Shown: piece by piece, positions 33,438-43,200 of the stretch
Layout: every line of letters starts with the position of its first letter
How positions within the stretch are numbered: position 1 is the stretch's first letter
Assembly (NCBI GenBank): GCA_944328665.1
Contig: CALVHS010000052.1
Location: forward strand, 27,249-91,248
DNA from: an uncultured Clostridia bacterium
Lineage (GTDB): Bacteria > Bacillota > Clostridia > Christensenellales > Borkfalkiaceae
DNA: 64,000 bases
Reading direction: 5' to 3'
Translations under genes and position numbers: made by a program
The notes under the pieces: generated by a model
The model's database searches: none
What the model was told of the DNA's origin: nothing
Seen by the model: only the letters and a program-made list of their open reading frames with translations

Positions 33438-34760
33438 CTATTTTTCAAAAAATTCATGATAGATCGCGCGGACGCCGCGTTCATAATCGGCATTGTCGAT
33501 GCCGACGATGATGTTCAGCTCGCTCGATCCCTGGTCGATCATGCGCACGTTGACGCCCGCTTCGGAGAGGGCGGCAAAGAGGCGCGCGGACGTGCCGATG
33601 CTCTTTGCCATGCCGTGCCCCACCGTCGCCACCAGCGCGATGTCCTCGGACACGCGGATATAGTCGGGCGCAAGCTCTTCGCGCATCGCCGCGATCAGCC
33701 GTTCGAGCACGCCCCCCTGCAAATATCTGCTTTCGATGACGAGGGAAAGGGTGTCGATGCCCGAAGGCATGTGTTCGAAATTGATCCGCTCCCGTTCGAG
33801 GATGGAGAGCGCCCTGCACGCGAAACCGATCTCGCTGTTCATCAGCGATTTTTCCAAAAAGATGACGGTGAAGTCCTTTTTGCCCGCTATGCCCGTGACG
33901 GTATTGCCGTGCGGCGTATACTTTTTGGAAGGCAGGATAAGCGTTCCGGCATCCTCGGGGCGGAATGTGTTTTTGATCTTGATGGGGATATCCCCCTTGC
34001 GCACGGGGAAGATCGCCTCCGCGTGCAGCACGTTCGCCCCCATATACGAAAGCTCGCGCAGCTCCTTGAAAGAGATGAGTTCTATCTTCTGCGGATTGCC
34101 GACGATATGCGGGTCGCATGCGAGAAAACCGCTTACGTCCGTCCAGTTTTCGTATACGTCGGCGTTGACGGCGCGCGCCACGATCGAGCCGCTGATGTCG
34201 CTGCCGCCGCGCGAAAAGGTGCGGATCTTTCCGTCTGCGCCCGTACCGTAAAAGCCCGGGATGACGGCATGCCCCGCCTCTTCCAGGCGGGACGCGATGC
34301 GCGGATATGAGCGCGCCTCGTCGAACTGCCCCCGCCCGTCAAAAAAGATGATGTCCTTGGCGTCCACAAATTCCCAGCCGATCAGCGCCGCCATGATGCG
34401 CGCGTTGAGATACTCCCCGCGCGAAGCGGCAAAATCGGCGGAGCGTTCCCGTTCGATCCCCGCCTGCGTCTCGTCGAGGATGCGCCCGATATCGAGATCC
34501 AGCCCCAACTCCTCCACAATGGAACGGAAGCGCTTGCGTATGGCGGAAAACGCCTCGCCGCAATGCCCCGTCGCGATACATTCTTCGCTGCTCGCATACA
34601 ATAGGTCCGTGACCTTGACGTCCCCGGAAAAGCGCTTGCCGGGCGCAGAGACCACTGCAAATCGCCTTGCGGGATCGGCAAGCAGGATCTCCGCCGCACG
34701 GCGGATATTGTTGCCGTCCGCCAGCGACGTCCCGCCGAATTTGCAAACCATTTTATCCAT
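33438..34760 (-). CDS. Aspartate kinase (monofunctional, two ACT domains)
   Basis: First step of the lysine, threonine and methionine pathway: phosphorylates aspartate. 440 aa. Amino-acid-kinase core with KFGGTSLA at residues 7-14, AASRGEYLNARIMAAL and FSRGGSDISGSIVA, followed by two ACT domains (about 300-440) for feedback control. The ATG at 34760 follows AAGGAGA and overlaps the DUF1015 stop by eight bases; longer frames upstream are spurious. Placed between DUF1015 and an LTA-synthase-like gene. Confidence 0.93.
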   Translation of the reverse strand: MDKMVCKFGGTSLADGNNIRRAAEILLADPARRFAVVSAPGKRFSGDVKVTDLLYASSEECIATGHCGEAFSAIRKRFRSIVEELGLDLDIGRILDETQAGIERERSADFAASRGEYLNARIMAALIGWEFVDAKDIIFFDGRGQFDEARSYPRIASRLEEAGHAVIPGFYGTGADGKIRTFSRGGSDISGSIVARAVNADVYENWTDVSGFLACDPHIVGNPQKIELISFKELRELSYMGANVLHAEAIFPVRKGDIPIKIKNTFRPEDAGTLILPSKKYTPHGNTVTGIAGKKDFTVIFLEKSLMNSEIGFACRALSILERERINFEHMPSGIDTLSLVIESRYLQGGVLERLIAAMREELAPDYIRVSEDIALVATVGHGMAKSIGTSARLFAALSEAGVNVRMIDQGSSELNIIVGIDNADYERGVRAIYHEFFEK

Positions 34761-35955
34761 GTACGATCTCCTTGCCCTCCATATAATAGCGTTTTTCCGC
34801 ACTCTCCCCCATAGAAAACGTCTTGCGGGGCAGACAGCCGTGCTTTTCCACCGCCGCAAACAACGCAGATTTTTCCATCCGCGGAAGCAGGACGCCGACG
34901 CAGCCGTCCTGCAAGGACAGGCGGCGCACTTCCTCTTCGCCATGGATATAGTCGACGCCGCCTCCGTTTTCCAGCAGATACGCGGCTATGTATTCGTCCG
35001 TCTTCCGCACGGCGGATGCCGCGTCCCGTCCGAGCGGCGCCGCGCACTTTTGCCCGCGGACGACGAGATATGCCTCCCCCTCTCCCTCCCGCGGGAAAGA
35101 GGCGGCAAATTTTTCGGGATCGACCCCCGTGACGACGCGGTGGATCGCCTCAAAGCGGATGCCTTCGTCATAGAGGTTGACCGCCTCCGCGAGCGCAAAG
35201 CGCGCGGGATGGAGGGCGCGCTCCTCTTCGGGCAGCCCCGCTTTGACCTTTTCCCAATACGCCTTTGCCGTCGCGAGCGAATGATTGCCGTCCCCCACCA
35301 AAAAGAGGGTGCCCTGTCCGTCCGCGAGCGAAGCAAACGCCGAGACGATCTCCTCCGCCGCGGGCACAAAATAGCCGCGCACATTGCCGCCGCCCATGTT
35401 CAGCGTAAAGTCGTACAGCTTTTCGAGGGAAGCGCGCGACGCTTTGAGCTTACCCAAAACGCGATCTTCCCTGTCGTCGTACAGGAGCATGACGTGCGGA
35501 AATTCGAGGGGGGCGCCCTCCCGTATTTTCAGCCGCGGCGGGATGCGCTCGACGATGGTCGCCTCGCTCGCGAGGATCTGCGCGCGGGCGCCCGCTTCAT
35601 AAGAATATGCTTCGAGGTCGACGGAAATGACCAGCCCGAAGCGTGCGGGCGAAAAGGGCGTTTTCCTCTCGACGAGGACGGCTCCCGCGGGAAGGCGGCG
35701 GAAGATCCCGCCCCGCAAATATTCGTTCATCGCCCGATGGATGGCGGCGATACGCCCCGCGCAATCCTCCGTAAGAAAGATCTCCGGAAGGGTCAGGCGG
35801 AGCGTCGAGGGCGCCCGGCCGACAAAGCGGCCGAGTTCTTCCCAATAGGCGGGATCGGAAGTATGTTGGTCGCAGGCGATGACCGCCCAGCGGCACAGAT
35901 CCGTCCCTTCTTTCGGCAATAATATCTCCGGTATACGGACGCAGCAATCGTTCAT
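34753..35955 (-). CDS. DUF1015-family protein
   Basis: 400 aa, matching the widely distributed DUF1015 family (also called HpaII-like or YpiP-like in old annotations; no proven function). Recognisable features are the N-terminal RWAVIACDQHTSDPAYWEE, VGDGNHSLATAKAYWE near residue 220 and VDYIHGEEEV near 340. The GDGNHS motif suggests a nucleotide or sugar-phosphate site. It lies 21 bp after the small YbbR-like gene and overlaps aspartate kinase, so it is part of the cdaA operon. Confidence 0.88.
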   Translation of the reverse strand: MNDCCVRIPEILLPKEGTDLCRWAVIACDQHTSDPAYWEELGRFVGRAPSTLRLTLPEIFLTEDCAGRIAAIHRAMNEYLRGGIFRRLPAGAVLVERKTPFSPARFGLVISVDLEAYSYEAGARAQILASEATIVERIPPRLKIREGAPLEFPHVMLLYDDREDRVLGKLKASRASLEKLYDFTLNMGGGNVRGYFVPAAEEIVSAFASLADGQGTLFLVGDGNHSLATAKAYWEKVKAGLPEEERALHPARFALAEAVNLYDEGIRFEAIHRVVTGVDPEKFAASFPREGEGEAYLVVRGQKCAAPLGRDAASAVRKTDEYIAAYLLENGGGVDYIHGEEEVRRLSLQDGCVGVLLPRMEKSALFAAVEKHGCLPRKTFSMGESAEKRYYMEGKEIVHG

Positions 35956-35976
35956 CGGGCGTACTCCGAAAAATTT

Positions 35977-36090
35977 TTAGCAGTTGGCGACGATAAAGAC
36001 GACGACCGCCAGCGCGATCGCCAGCAGCTTGATGGGGATGTTATCGATGAAGACGCCCGCAACTTTGCGCCAAAATCCCTTTTCACGCAT
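35977..36090 (-). CDS. 37-aa YbbR/CdaR-like membrane anchor peptide
   Basis: A 37-codon gene (MREKGFWRKVAG at the start, IALAVVVFIVANC at the end). Its ATG overlaps the last base of the cdaA stop (TAATG) and has GGAGGAG at ideal distance. In most Bacillota cdaA is followed by ybbR (cdaR), whose N-terminus is a basic amphipathic stretch and one membrane helix (FIDNIPIKLLAIALAVVVF here) followed by extracellular YbbR repeats. Here a TAA follows the helix and no YbbR repeats follow in any frame before DUF1015. It is therefore either a minimal CdaA-binding anchor or the remnant of a truncated ybbR. Confidence 0.75.
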   Translation of the reverse strand: MREKGFWRKVAGVFIDNIPIKLLAIALAVVVFIVANC

Positions 36091-36932
36091 TATTTTCTCC
36101 TCCCTTCCGTTCCGCTGAGGTCTTTCCAGTAATAGTCGCTCAGCGTCTTTCTGAGCAGGTCGTAATCGGCATAGCGGGAGATCTTGCCCCGCTGCGCGAT
36201 GGTGATGATGCCCGTCTCTTCGGAGACGATGAGGGCGACGACGTCGCTCGTCTCCGTGATGCCGATGCCCGCGCGGTGGCGGGTGCCGAGTTCTTTGGGG
36301 ATATTCGCGTTCTGCGTCAGGGGCAAAAAGCACCCCGCCGCGCGGATCTTGTAGCCGTTGATGACCATCGCCCCGTCATGCAGGGGGGCGTTGGGGAAAA
36401 AGATGCCTTCGATCAGCTGCGCGGAGATGTAGGCGTCCATCACCACGCCGCTTTCGAGCACCTGCCGCGGAAGATTGTCGCCCGCAAGGATGATGAGCGC
36501 GCCGACATTGTCTTTGGACATGTTTTGCAGGGCGCGGATGATCTCGCCGATGATGCGCTCGGCCTCTTCCCGCGTGACGTGCGGCGGGCGGTCAGGCTCC
36601 TTGGACAAAAATTTTGGCGTATTGAGGTTGATGTTGAGGATGTCCCGCTTGACCTCGACATTGAAAATGATCATGACCGCCGCCGCAAAGACGATGGGAA
36701 AGACGAGGAAGGCGTACCCCGGCAATTTTTCGTTGCCGACAAAGATGACGCCCGTCACCACGGTAAAGAGGACGAAAACCGCAATGACGCCTTTCGCGTT
36801 TGCGTTTTTCAATATCTTAAACACGTAGTAAAAGACGAGCACGAACAGGATGATCTCCAGTGCGTCAATAAAGTCGAACGTATCGAACGCATTCGACCAT
36901 GCCGTAGCGACCTTTGCAAAAAAATCATGCAT
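36090..36932 (-). CDS. cdaA: Diadenylate cyclase CdaA
   Basis: Makes cyclic di-AMP from two ATP at the membrane; the messenger controls potassium and osmolyte balance and cell wall homeostasis. 280 aa: three membrane helices (about 22-40, 48-66, 72-92) and a DisA_N catalytic domain with LHDGA (184-188) and GTRHRAG (216-222). First gene of a five-gene minus-strand unit. A perfect 20-bp palindrome lies 13 bp upstream of the start, and GGAG and GGGAAG precede the ATG. Confidence 0.96.
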   Translation of the reverse strand: MHDFFAKVATAWSNAFDTFDFIDALEIILFVLVFYYVFKILKNANAKGVIAVFVLFTVVTGVIFVGNEKLPGYAFLVFPIVFAAAVMIIFNVEVKRDILNINLNTPKFLSKEPDRPPHVTREEAERIIGEIIRALQNMSKDNVGALIILAGDNLPRQVLESGVVMDAYISAQLIEGIFFPNAPLHDGAMVINGYKIRAAGCFLPLTQNANIPKELGTRHRAGIGITETSDVVALIVSEETGIITIAQRGKISRYADYDLLRKTLSDYYWKDLSGTEGRRK

Positions 36933-36945
36933 CTTCCCGACTCCG

Positions 36946-36965
36946 AATATTTGTATACAAATATT
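36946..36965. promoter_or_regulatory. Perfect 20-bp palindrome upstream of cdaA
   Basis: AATATTTGTATACAAATATT (36946-36965) is a perfect palindrome, 13 bp upstream of the cdaA ATG and within the leader or promoter region. Such a site is well suited to a dimeric repressor or to a hairpin in the mRNA leader. Confidence 0.55.
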
Positions 36966-37005
36966 TTACATTAAATTCGAAAAAAAATAAAGCGAATGGG
37001 CGCCT

Positions 37006-38010
37006 TTAGCGATCATTATTTGGGCGCAAGGCAAAAAATATATCCGAATTGGCGCGCAAAAGCGCCCCTTCCGGCGTCAGCCTGCCCTGTTTGACGGCAT
37101 TGACGGCAGCGTTCAGCGAAAGAAAACACTTTTTCAGCCGCACGGGCGCAAAAGCGGAGGCACGGCGGCGGCTCATCTTGACGGCATACTCCTTCATGCC
37201 GAGCGACGACGCCGCGGCGGCGTCGCTTTGACGGAGCACGGATACATCGAACAGGGTGCGGAAATAAGAACAGAGCGCGTTGAGCAGGTTCATCTCGTCC
37301 GCCCCCTTCGCGCGCAGTTCCGCCATCACGGAAGCGTACTTGGTATAATTGCCGAGGGCGACCGCCTCCGTCATTTCGTACATCTTATAGTCGGTATCGC
37401 GGTAGACGATCTCGTCCACGTCCTCCCCGATCAGCCTGCCCCCCTTGCCCGCATAGGCGATCAGTTTTTCCGTCTCCCCCGCAACGCGGGACATATCGCC
37501 GAGACAATACCGCATCACCCGCTCGCACACCTCCGTGTCCGCGGCGACCCTCTCCCTGCGGAAACGGGTAAAGATCCAGCGCAAGACCGTCTCCTCGTCC
37601 GCACGCCCGCAGTCAACAAAGGTAACGTTGGGCGCTTTTTTGAGATCGAACCCCCTCCCCTTGGAGGAAGCGGAATTGACGATGAGCAGGATGGTGCTCG
37701 GCTGCGGATCTTCGAAATAGTCTTTCAGATAAGCCGCATACTCCCTTTCGGACGGGTACAGCCCCGTGACCTTGACGAGGCGCTTTTCGCTCACGAAAGG
37801 AAAACTCTGCGCGGCGGAAACGAGCGAACGCAGCGCTCCCCCTTTCAGTTCTGCCCCGTCATAGGCGGCAGCGTCGAGGGCGGGCTCGGCGATAAACTTT
37901 GCGCGCAGCATCTCTTCCCCGCGCGCCTTAAAATACTCTTCCTCGCCCTCAAACAAATAAATGGGTGCGGCGCCCTCTTCGAGACTCTTTTTAAACAATA
38001 CGAACTTCAT
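37006..38010 (-). CDS. holA: DNA polymerase III delta subunit
   Basis: Clamp-loader subunit. 334 aa, usual length. Typical N-terminus MKFVLFKKSLEEG...PIYLFEGEEEY, domain 2 ALRSLVSAAQSFPFVSEKRLVKV, and the C-terminal helical collar with LLNALCSYFRTLFDVSVL. The ATG at 38010 lies within the 3' end of comEC (20-bp overlap), the same arrangement (comEC-holA) as in many Bacillota. Confidence 0.93.
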   Translation of the reverse strand: MKFVLFKKSLEEGAAPIYLFEGEEEYFKARGEEMLRAKFIAEPALDAAAYDGAELKGGALRSLVSAAQSFPFVSEKRLVKVTGLYPSEREYAAYLKDYFEDPQPSTILLIVNSASSKGRGFDLKKAPNVTFVDCGRADEETVLRWIFTRFRRERVAADTEVCERVMRYCLGDMSRVAGETEKLIAYAGKGGRLIGEDVDEIVYRDTDYKMYEMTEAVALGNYTKYASVMAELRAKGADEMNLLNALCSYFRTLFDVSVLRQSDAAAASSLGMKEYAVKMSRRRASAFAPVRLKKCFLSLNAAVNAVKQGRLTPEGALLRANSDIFFALRPNNDR

Positions 38011-40180
38011 GGCTTGCGACCTTCCCTTTGCAGACAATTATATCACCTTTGCGCGCGATTTGCAAGTTACCCGCGGCATATACGCTGATTTTGCCCGGGG
38101 AAGCCGCAAAATATGCCTCCGCGGACGGCGTACACGCCGCGCGCACCTCCGCGTCGTATTCTTCCGCGATCAAAAGATCCGCCCCGACGTAGAGAGACGT
38201 ATCGAAGCCGCCGCCCGCAACGAGGACGCGCATGCCGCCCGCGTACAGCAGCAGGCCCTCCGCGCAGACAAATTCCGCCTGCGTGCCCGCCGCGGCGAAT
38301 GCCCCCGTGCATTCGCGCACCTCGATCCCGCGGAAGGCGTCCGTCATGCCGGCATCGGCGGAGATGTACGCACATCCGATGCGGGCGAAAGAATGAACGA
38401 CGGCGAGCGCCCCGTCCGCTTCTTGCGCGTCACAGACGAGAAAGACGGCGGCAAGTTCGTCCGCACCCTCCTGCAGAAAAAAGCGCTCCGCATATGCGGG
38501 ATCGGGCACGCCCGTGAGGACGAGGCAGCGCCCCTTCCCCTCCCCGAAAAAGAGCAAGTCCGTCCCGTAACGGGCATACATGCGCAGCGGCGCCTGCGTG
38601 AGCGCACCGCCCGACAAGAAGGAAACGGACACCGCCACCGCCGCCAAGAAAACGGCGAGCGCCGCGCGCGGCAAGGGCTTCAGCCCGATCTTGTCGGAGA
38701 GGACGAACAGGGTCAAAAAGTACAGTCCCGTGCCCGCCCCGAAAAGAAAACCGCAGAGGATCCCCGCCTTCCAATCGAAGGCGAGCACGGGCAATTGCAC
38801 GAGCTCGAGCAGCTTTTCCGGCACAAAGAGCAAAACGCTCCCCGCAAAGGGGAACAGACAGGAAAGAGAGGCGGCGGCAAAGAGCAGCGCATAGACGGCG
38901 CTGACGAGGGGCACGAAGATCAGATTGAGGAGCAGCCCGAGCGCGGAGACATAGCCGAAGGCGTCCAACAGCAGCGGAAAAGTGGCGAGCTGCGCGGAAA
39001 GGCCGACGGCGACGGCGGAGGAGACCTTCTTCGGCAAAAAACGCACGCGCCCCAGGAGGCGGGAAAGGGTGCCGCCCGTGACGATGATGCCGCCCGCCGC
39101 CGCGACGGACAGGCGGAACCCAACCTGAAAAAAGTAGACCGGATCGACGAGCATCACGAGCAGGGCGGCGAGAGAGACGGCGTTGAGAGCGTCATATTTC
39201 ATGCCGCACGCATCGGCAGCGGAGAGAGCCAAACACATGATCATCGCGCGCACGGAAGAGGGGGAAAAGCCGCAGACGCCCACATAAAAGAAGAGCACGG
39301 CGGCAATGACGGGCAGGCGCACCGCCGCGCGCACGCGCAGTTTGCGCATGGGCAGCGCCAAAAGCGCGTAGACGACGCCGATATGCAGCCCCGAGACGGC
39401 AAAGACGTGCGCCACGCCGCCGTAACGGAAACTGTCGAGCATCCCCTCGTCGATCAGACCGCTATCCCCCGTGAGCATGGCATAGGCGACGCGCGCCCGG
39501 CCTTCCTCCATATGCGCGAACAGGACGGAACGCATGCGGTCGCGCACCCCGCCGAAAAGGTCGAAAGATGCGCCGAGGCGCTCGATCGCCTCTGCGGAAG
39601 CGCTCGCGCGGTACTTGACCCCGTCCAAAACGGCGTTGGCGTTCACTTCTCCGTAAGAAAGAAAATCCAGCGCCTCCGGCTCCGCCGAAAAGCGGATCTT
39701 CTCTCCCGCGGCATATTCCTCGCCGCCGTAGACATAGAGATAGAGGCCCCGCCGCGGCGCATGCAGCCCTTCGGCGTCCACGATCTGCAGCCCGTCCAAC
39801 GTGAGGCGGCAGCCGCCGTCGATGAACGCCAATTCGCGCACGGTACCCGTCACCGTACAAGGCGACGCATAGCGCGGCGCACTTTCGTAGTCGGCACGTT
39901 CCGCGCAAAACACGACGCCGACGCCCGCATACAACAGGAGGAACGCCGCGCAAAAAACAAGGGCGGGGATGCATTTTTGCCCCCTTTTACGGCACACGCA
40001 CAGCGCGGCGGCGCACACCGCCGCCAACGGCAGCGCTCCCCACAGGGCAGCCTGCCCGAAGGTAAAGAAAAGAAAGACGGAGAGCGCCGCGGCGACGGCA
40101 TACAAAAATACGGGCCTGAAATTGATGACCCGCTGCCCGGAAAACAGACATTGCCGCAAGCGCGCCGCGCCCTCTTTCAT
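37991..40180 (-). CDS. comEC: ComEC/Rec2-family DNA uptake channel
   Basis: 729 aa. N-terminal membrane and OB-like domain, central ComEC/Rec2 core with HVFAVSGLHIGVVYALLALP and ten or so membrane segments, and a C-terminal region that aligns in place with the metallo-beta-lactamase domain of ComEC but lacks the HxHxDH metal motif. I chose ATG 40180, which has GGGAGAAAGG just before it and gives a usual start. No other competence gene is in the window. The lost metal site suggests that the nuclease activity proposed for the domain is absent. Confidence 0.88.
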   Translation of the reverse strand: MKEGAARLRQCLFSGQRVINFRPVFLYAVAAALSVFLFFTFGQAALWGALPLAAVCAAALCVCRKRGQKCIPALVFCAAFLLLYAGVGVVFCAERADYESAPRYASPCTVTGTVRELAFIDGGCRLTLDGLQIVDAEGLHAPRRGLYLYVYGGEEYAAGEKIRFSAEPEALDFLSYGEVNANAVLDGVKYRASASAEAIERLGASFDLFGGVRDRMRSVLFAHMEEGRARVAYAMLTGDSGLIDEGMLDSFRYGGVAHVFAVSGLHIGVVYALLALPMRKLRVRAAVRLPVIAAVLFFYVGVCGFSPSSVRAMIMCLALSAADACGMKYDALNAVSLAALLVMLVDPVYFFQVGFRLSVAAAGGIIVTGGTLSRLLGRVRFLPKKVSSAVAVGLSAQLATFPLLLDAFGYVSALGLLLNLIFVPLVSAVYALLFAAASLSCLFPFAGSVLLFVPEKLLELVQLPVLAFDWKAGILCGFLFGAGTGLYFLTLFVLSDKIGLKPLPRAALAVFLAAVAVSVSFLSGGALTQAPLRMYARYGTDLLFFGEGKGRCLVLTGVPDPAYAERFFLQEGADELAAVFLVCDAQEADGALAVVHSFARIGCAYISADAGMTDAFRGIEVRECTGAFAAAGTQAEFVCAEGLLLYAGGMRVLVAGGGFDTSLYVGADLLIAEEYDAEVRAACTPSAEAYFAASPGKISVYAAGNLQIARKGDIIVCKGKVASHEVRIV

Positions 40181-40200
40181 CCTTTCTCCCTCTTTACGGC

Positions 40201-40234
40201 GGCGGGGCGCCGCGCCGAAGCGCGGCGCCCCGCC
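40201..40234. terminator. GC-rich hairpin between helicase and comEC genes
   Basis: A 15-bp GC-rich stem (40201-40215 / 40220-40234) with loop CGAA. It lies between the helicase stop (40255) and the comEC start. It has no T-run on either side, so it may only attenuate transcription. Confidence 0.5.
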
Positions 40235-40254
40235 GTCACCGTAGATCCTTCTTT

Positions 40255-43200
40255 TCAGCACAAACTGATCCTGTCGCTGATCGAACGAACGAACAGATTG
40301 CGCTCCACGCCCAACGCGACGCAGTTGCCGATAAATTCGATGAGCTTGTCGCTCGGCCGCGCGACCTTGAGTTCCGCGCACACGAGGGGCGCCAGTTCGT
40401 CGCCGTATACGCTCACGCGGCTTTCGAGGATGCCGCGGATAAGGGCGATCATCTCATACGGGGTGAAATCTTCCTCCGATTTGCGCACGGGGTCTTCCCC
40501 TTCCACCCGATAAAAATCGCAGCCGAGGCATTTGTCCGTCTTGCGCAGATAAATACGCCCGCACAGTTCCTCGCTTTTCAGCTCGGCAAGGCGGATGAGA
40601 TTTTCCATCCGTTCCTCCACTTTGCCGCCGAATTTTTGGATGCCCAGAGAAGAGAGGCAGCGCTTCATCAAAAATTCTTTGCTGATCGGCTCCTCCGCCG
40701 CGGCGATCGCCTTGATGCGCGCCAAGATCTCCTTGTCGTTTTCGCCGCCCGTGACATAGCTTGCGAGGTTGCTGCCCTGCTCCGTTTTGGCATAGCGATA
40801 ATTTTTGCGGTATTTGGCAAGATAGTCTTTGTTCCCCTTTTCCACCCCCGTAAGGCGGTCTAACATGTCCTTGATCTTTTTGATCTCCCGTTTGGGGTTG
40901 TTGATGAAATTGATGGTAAACAGGCGCGCCACGTTCCAATTGTTGAGTTTGAGCGTCTGCACCTGTAAGATGTTGCGGTCTTTCGCGCTCGAATGATAGG
41001 CAGTCTCCCCGTCGCAGACGACGGCGAGGATAAAGCGCTTTTTGTTTTTGGGATCGACGACGGCGCAATCGATCTTGAAATCGGAGATGCCGACGTCATA
41101 GCGGCATTCATAGCCGTAATTTTTCAGTTCTTCCGCGATATACTTGCCGATGCCGCTCCGGCGCGCCTTGATCTCTTCCGAATTGATGGCGAGCGTCGTC
41201 TTGCCCTTTTCGGCAAATTCGAGGAACGCCTTCAGCCCCGCGACGCCTTTGCTGTTCGTCTTGGCGAGATTGATCATCGCCGAAGTCATGGAAGAAAAGA
41301 CGACCATCTCTTCCCGCGCGCGGGAAACGGCGACATTGAGGCGGCGCCAGCCGCCCAACTGATTGAGCGGGCCGAAGTTGAGCGAGACCCTGCCCGTCCT
41401 GTCCGGCCCGTAACAGACGGAAAAGAGGATGACGTCCCGCTCGTCCCCCTGCACGTTTTCGAGATTTTTGACAAAGAGGGGTTCTTCCCGTTCGTAAGCG
41501 GCGTCCTCCAACCGCTCGCGCACGAGCGCGTCCGAGAGCCTGCGCTCGATATAGTCCTGCTGCGCGGTGGAAAAGGTGACGATGCCGATACTCGAGCGGG
41601 AAAGCTTCGGATCTTTCAGGCGGCGCACCACTTCGGCGACCAGCGCCTCCGCCTCCCCTTTGTTGCGCTTGGTAAAGCCGCGGTCATAGACCCCCTCTCC
41701 GACGAGGACGAGGCGCACCTTGCTTTCGAGCGCGTCCGGTGAAGGGAACGTACACAGCTTGTTGCCGTAATACATGACGTTGGAAAAGGCGATCAGGCTC
41801 TCGTGCTTGCTTCGGTAATGCCAATTGAGGTGCTTTTCCGGCATGCTCAACGCCAGGCAGTCGTCGAGGATGCTTTCGAGATCTTCCGCGTCGAGGTTCT
41901 CCTCGTCCACATATCCCGTACTGAAAAACGAAGTCGGCGGCAGCTGTTTTGGATCGCCCACGATGACGGCATTTTTGGCGCGGGCAAGCGAACCGACCGC
42001 CTCGCAGGTAGGCAACTGCGACGCCTCGTCAAAGACGACCAGATCGAACACGTCCGCCTCTGCCGGAAGGTACTGCGCCACCGTGATGGGACTCATCAAC
42101 ATGCAGGGCGCAAGTTTTTTGAGAAGCTCCGGGATCTCCGCAAAAAAGCCTTTGAGCGTCATGCCGCGCATATTACTCTTGAAAATGCGTTGGAAGGAAA
42201 GCACTTCCAGGCTCAGTCCCCCTTCCGTAGAAGTCGTGGGCAGATCGGCGATCAGTTTGCCGCGGATATGCTCCTTGGACAGGCGGGAAAATTCCTCGTC
42301 CAAACGGCGGAACTGCTCGATCTTGTCCTCGAGCACGGAGGCTGAAAATTTGGAGAGCACGGGGTCGGCGCCGATGTTCGTCTCGATAAAATTGCGATAT
42401 ACGTTTTTGCGGAAGCTGCTCAGGATGTTGTCCGAAGTCACCCCGCCCGATTCGAGGGAATCGGTCACAAAAGACAGCCCTTCCCGCCCGAGATCGGCGG
42501 AAAGTTTTTTATACAGGCACCACGCGGGGAGCATATCGATATTGTCGATCAGCGCGCCCGCCTTGATGCCGAAGTAATCCAGGATGTCCTCGTCGGCATA
42601 TTTTTCGCGGGAAGCGGCGACCGTCCGCACGAACTCTTCCATGCTGCCCCGAAAACCGTCGATCGCCTTGTTCAGGCCGTCAAGCACGGGCACGGCATAC
42701 CCGCCCGTTACCGATTTGACGCACACGCTGTTGAAACTGTCCGCGTTATAATCCATGAACACGCCCTCGGCGAGCGCATGCATCTCGCGCAGGGCTTCCA
42801 AAAACTCGTCGCGGCGGCGGAAATTGATCTTTCCTCCGCGGTCGGTAAAGTTCGCGGAAAGCCCCGTGTTCGTCCTGACGAGCTGCAGGTCTTCATAGAT
42901 CTGCGCCACGATGCCGATGTATTTGAGTTCCTCCCCTTCGGCAAGTTTGTTGACGGACGCGCGGCGCAGCCGTTTGGCAAGGGTGGAAAGCAGCTTGGAG
43001 CTCCTGTAATGGCTCCCCCAATTGTCCAGTTCCTGTTCGATGACGGCGGGATCCGCGTCGATGTCGATGAGCGCCTTGAAATTTTTGAAATAGTTGTCGA
43101 GCAGCCTGTCAAGACGGCGGTTTGCGTTGAAAAAGACATAAAATTCGCTCTCTTCGCAGCCGAAATATTTTCCGATCTCCTCCCCGCGCAGCGTGCGGAT

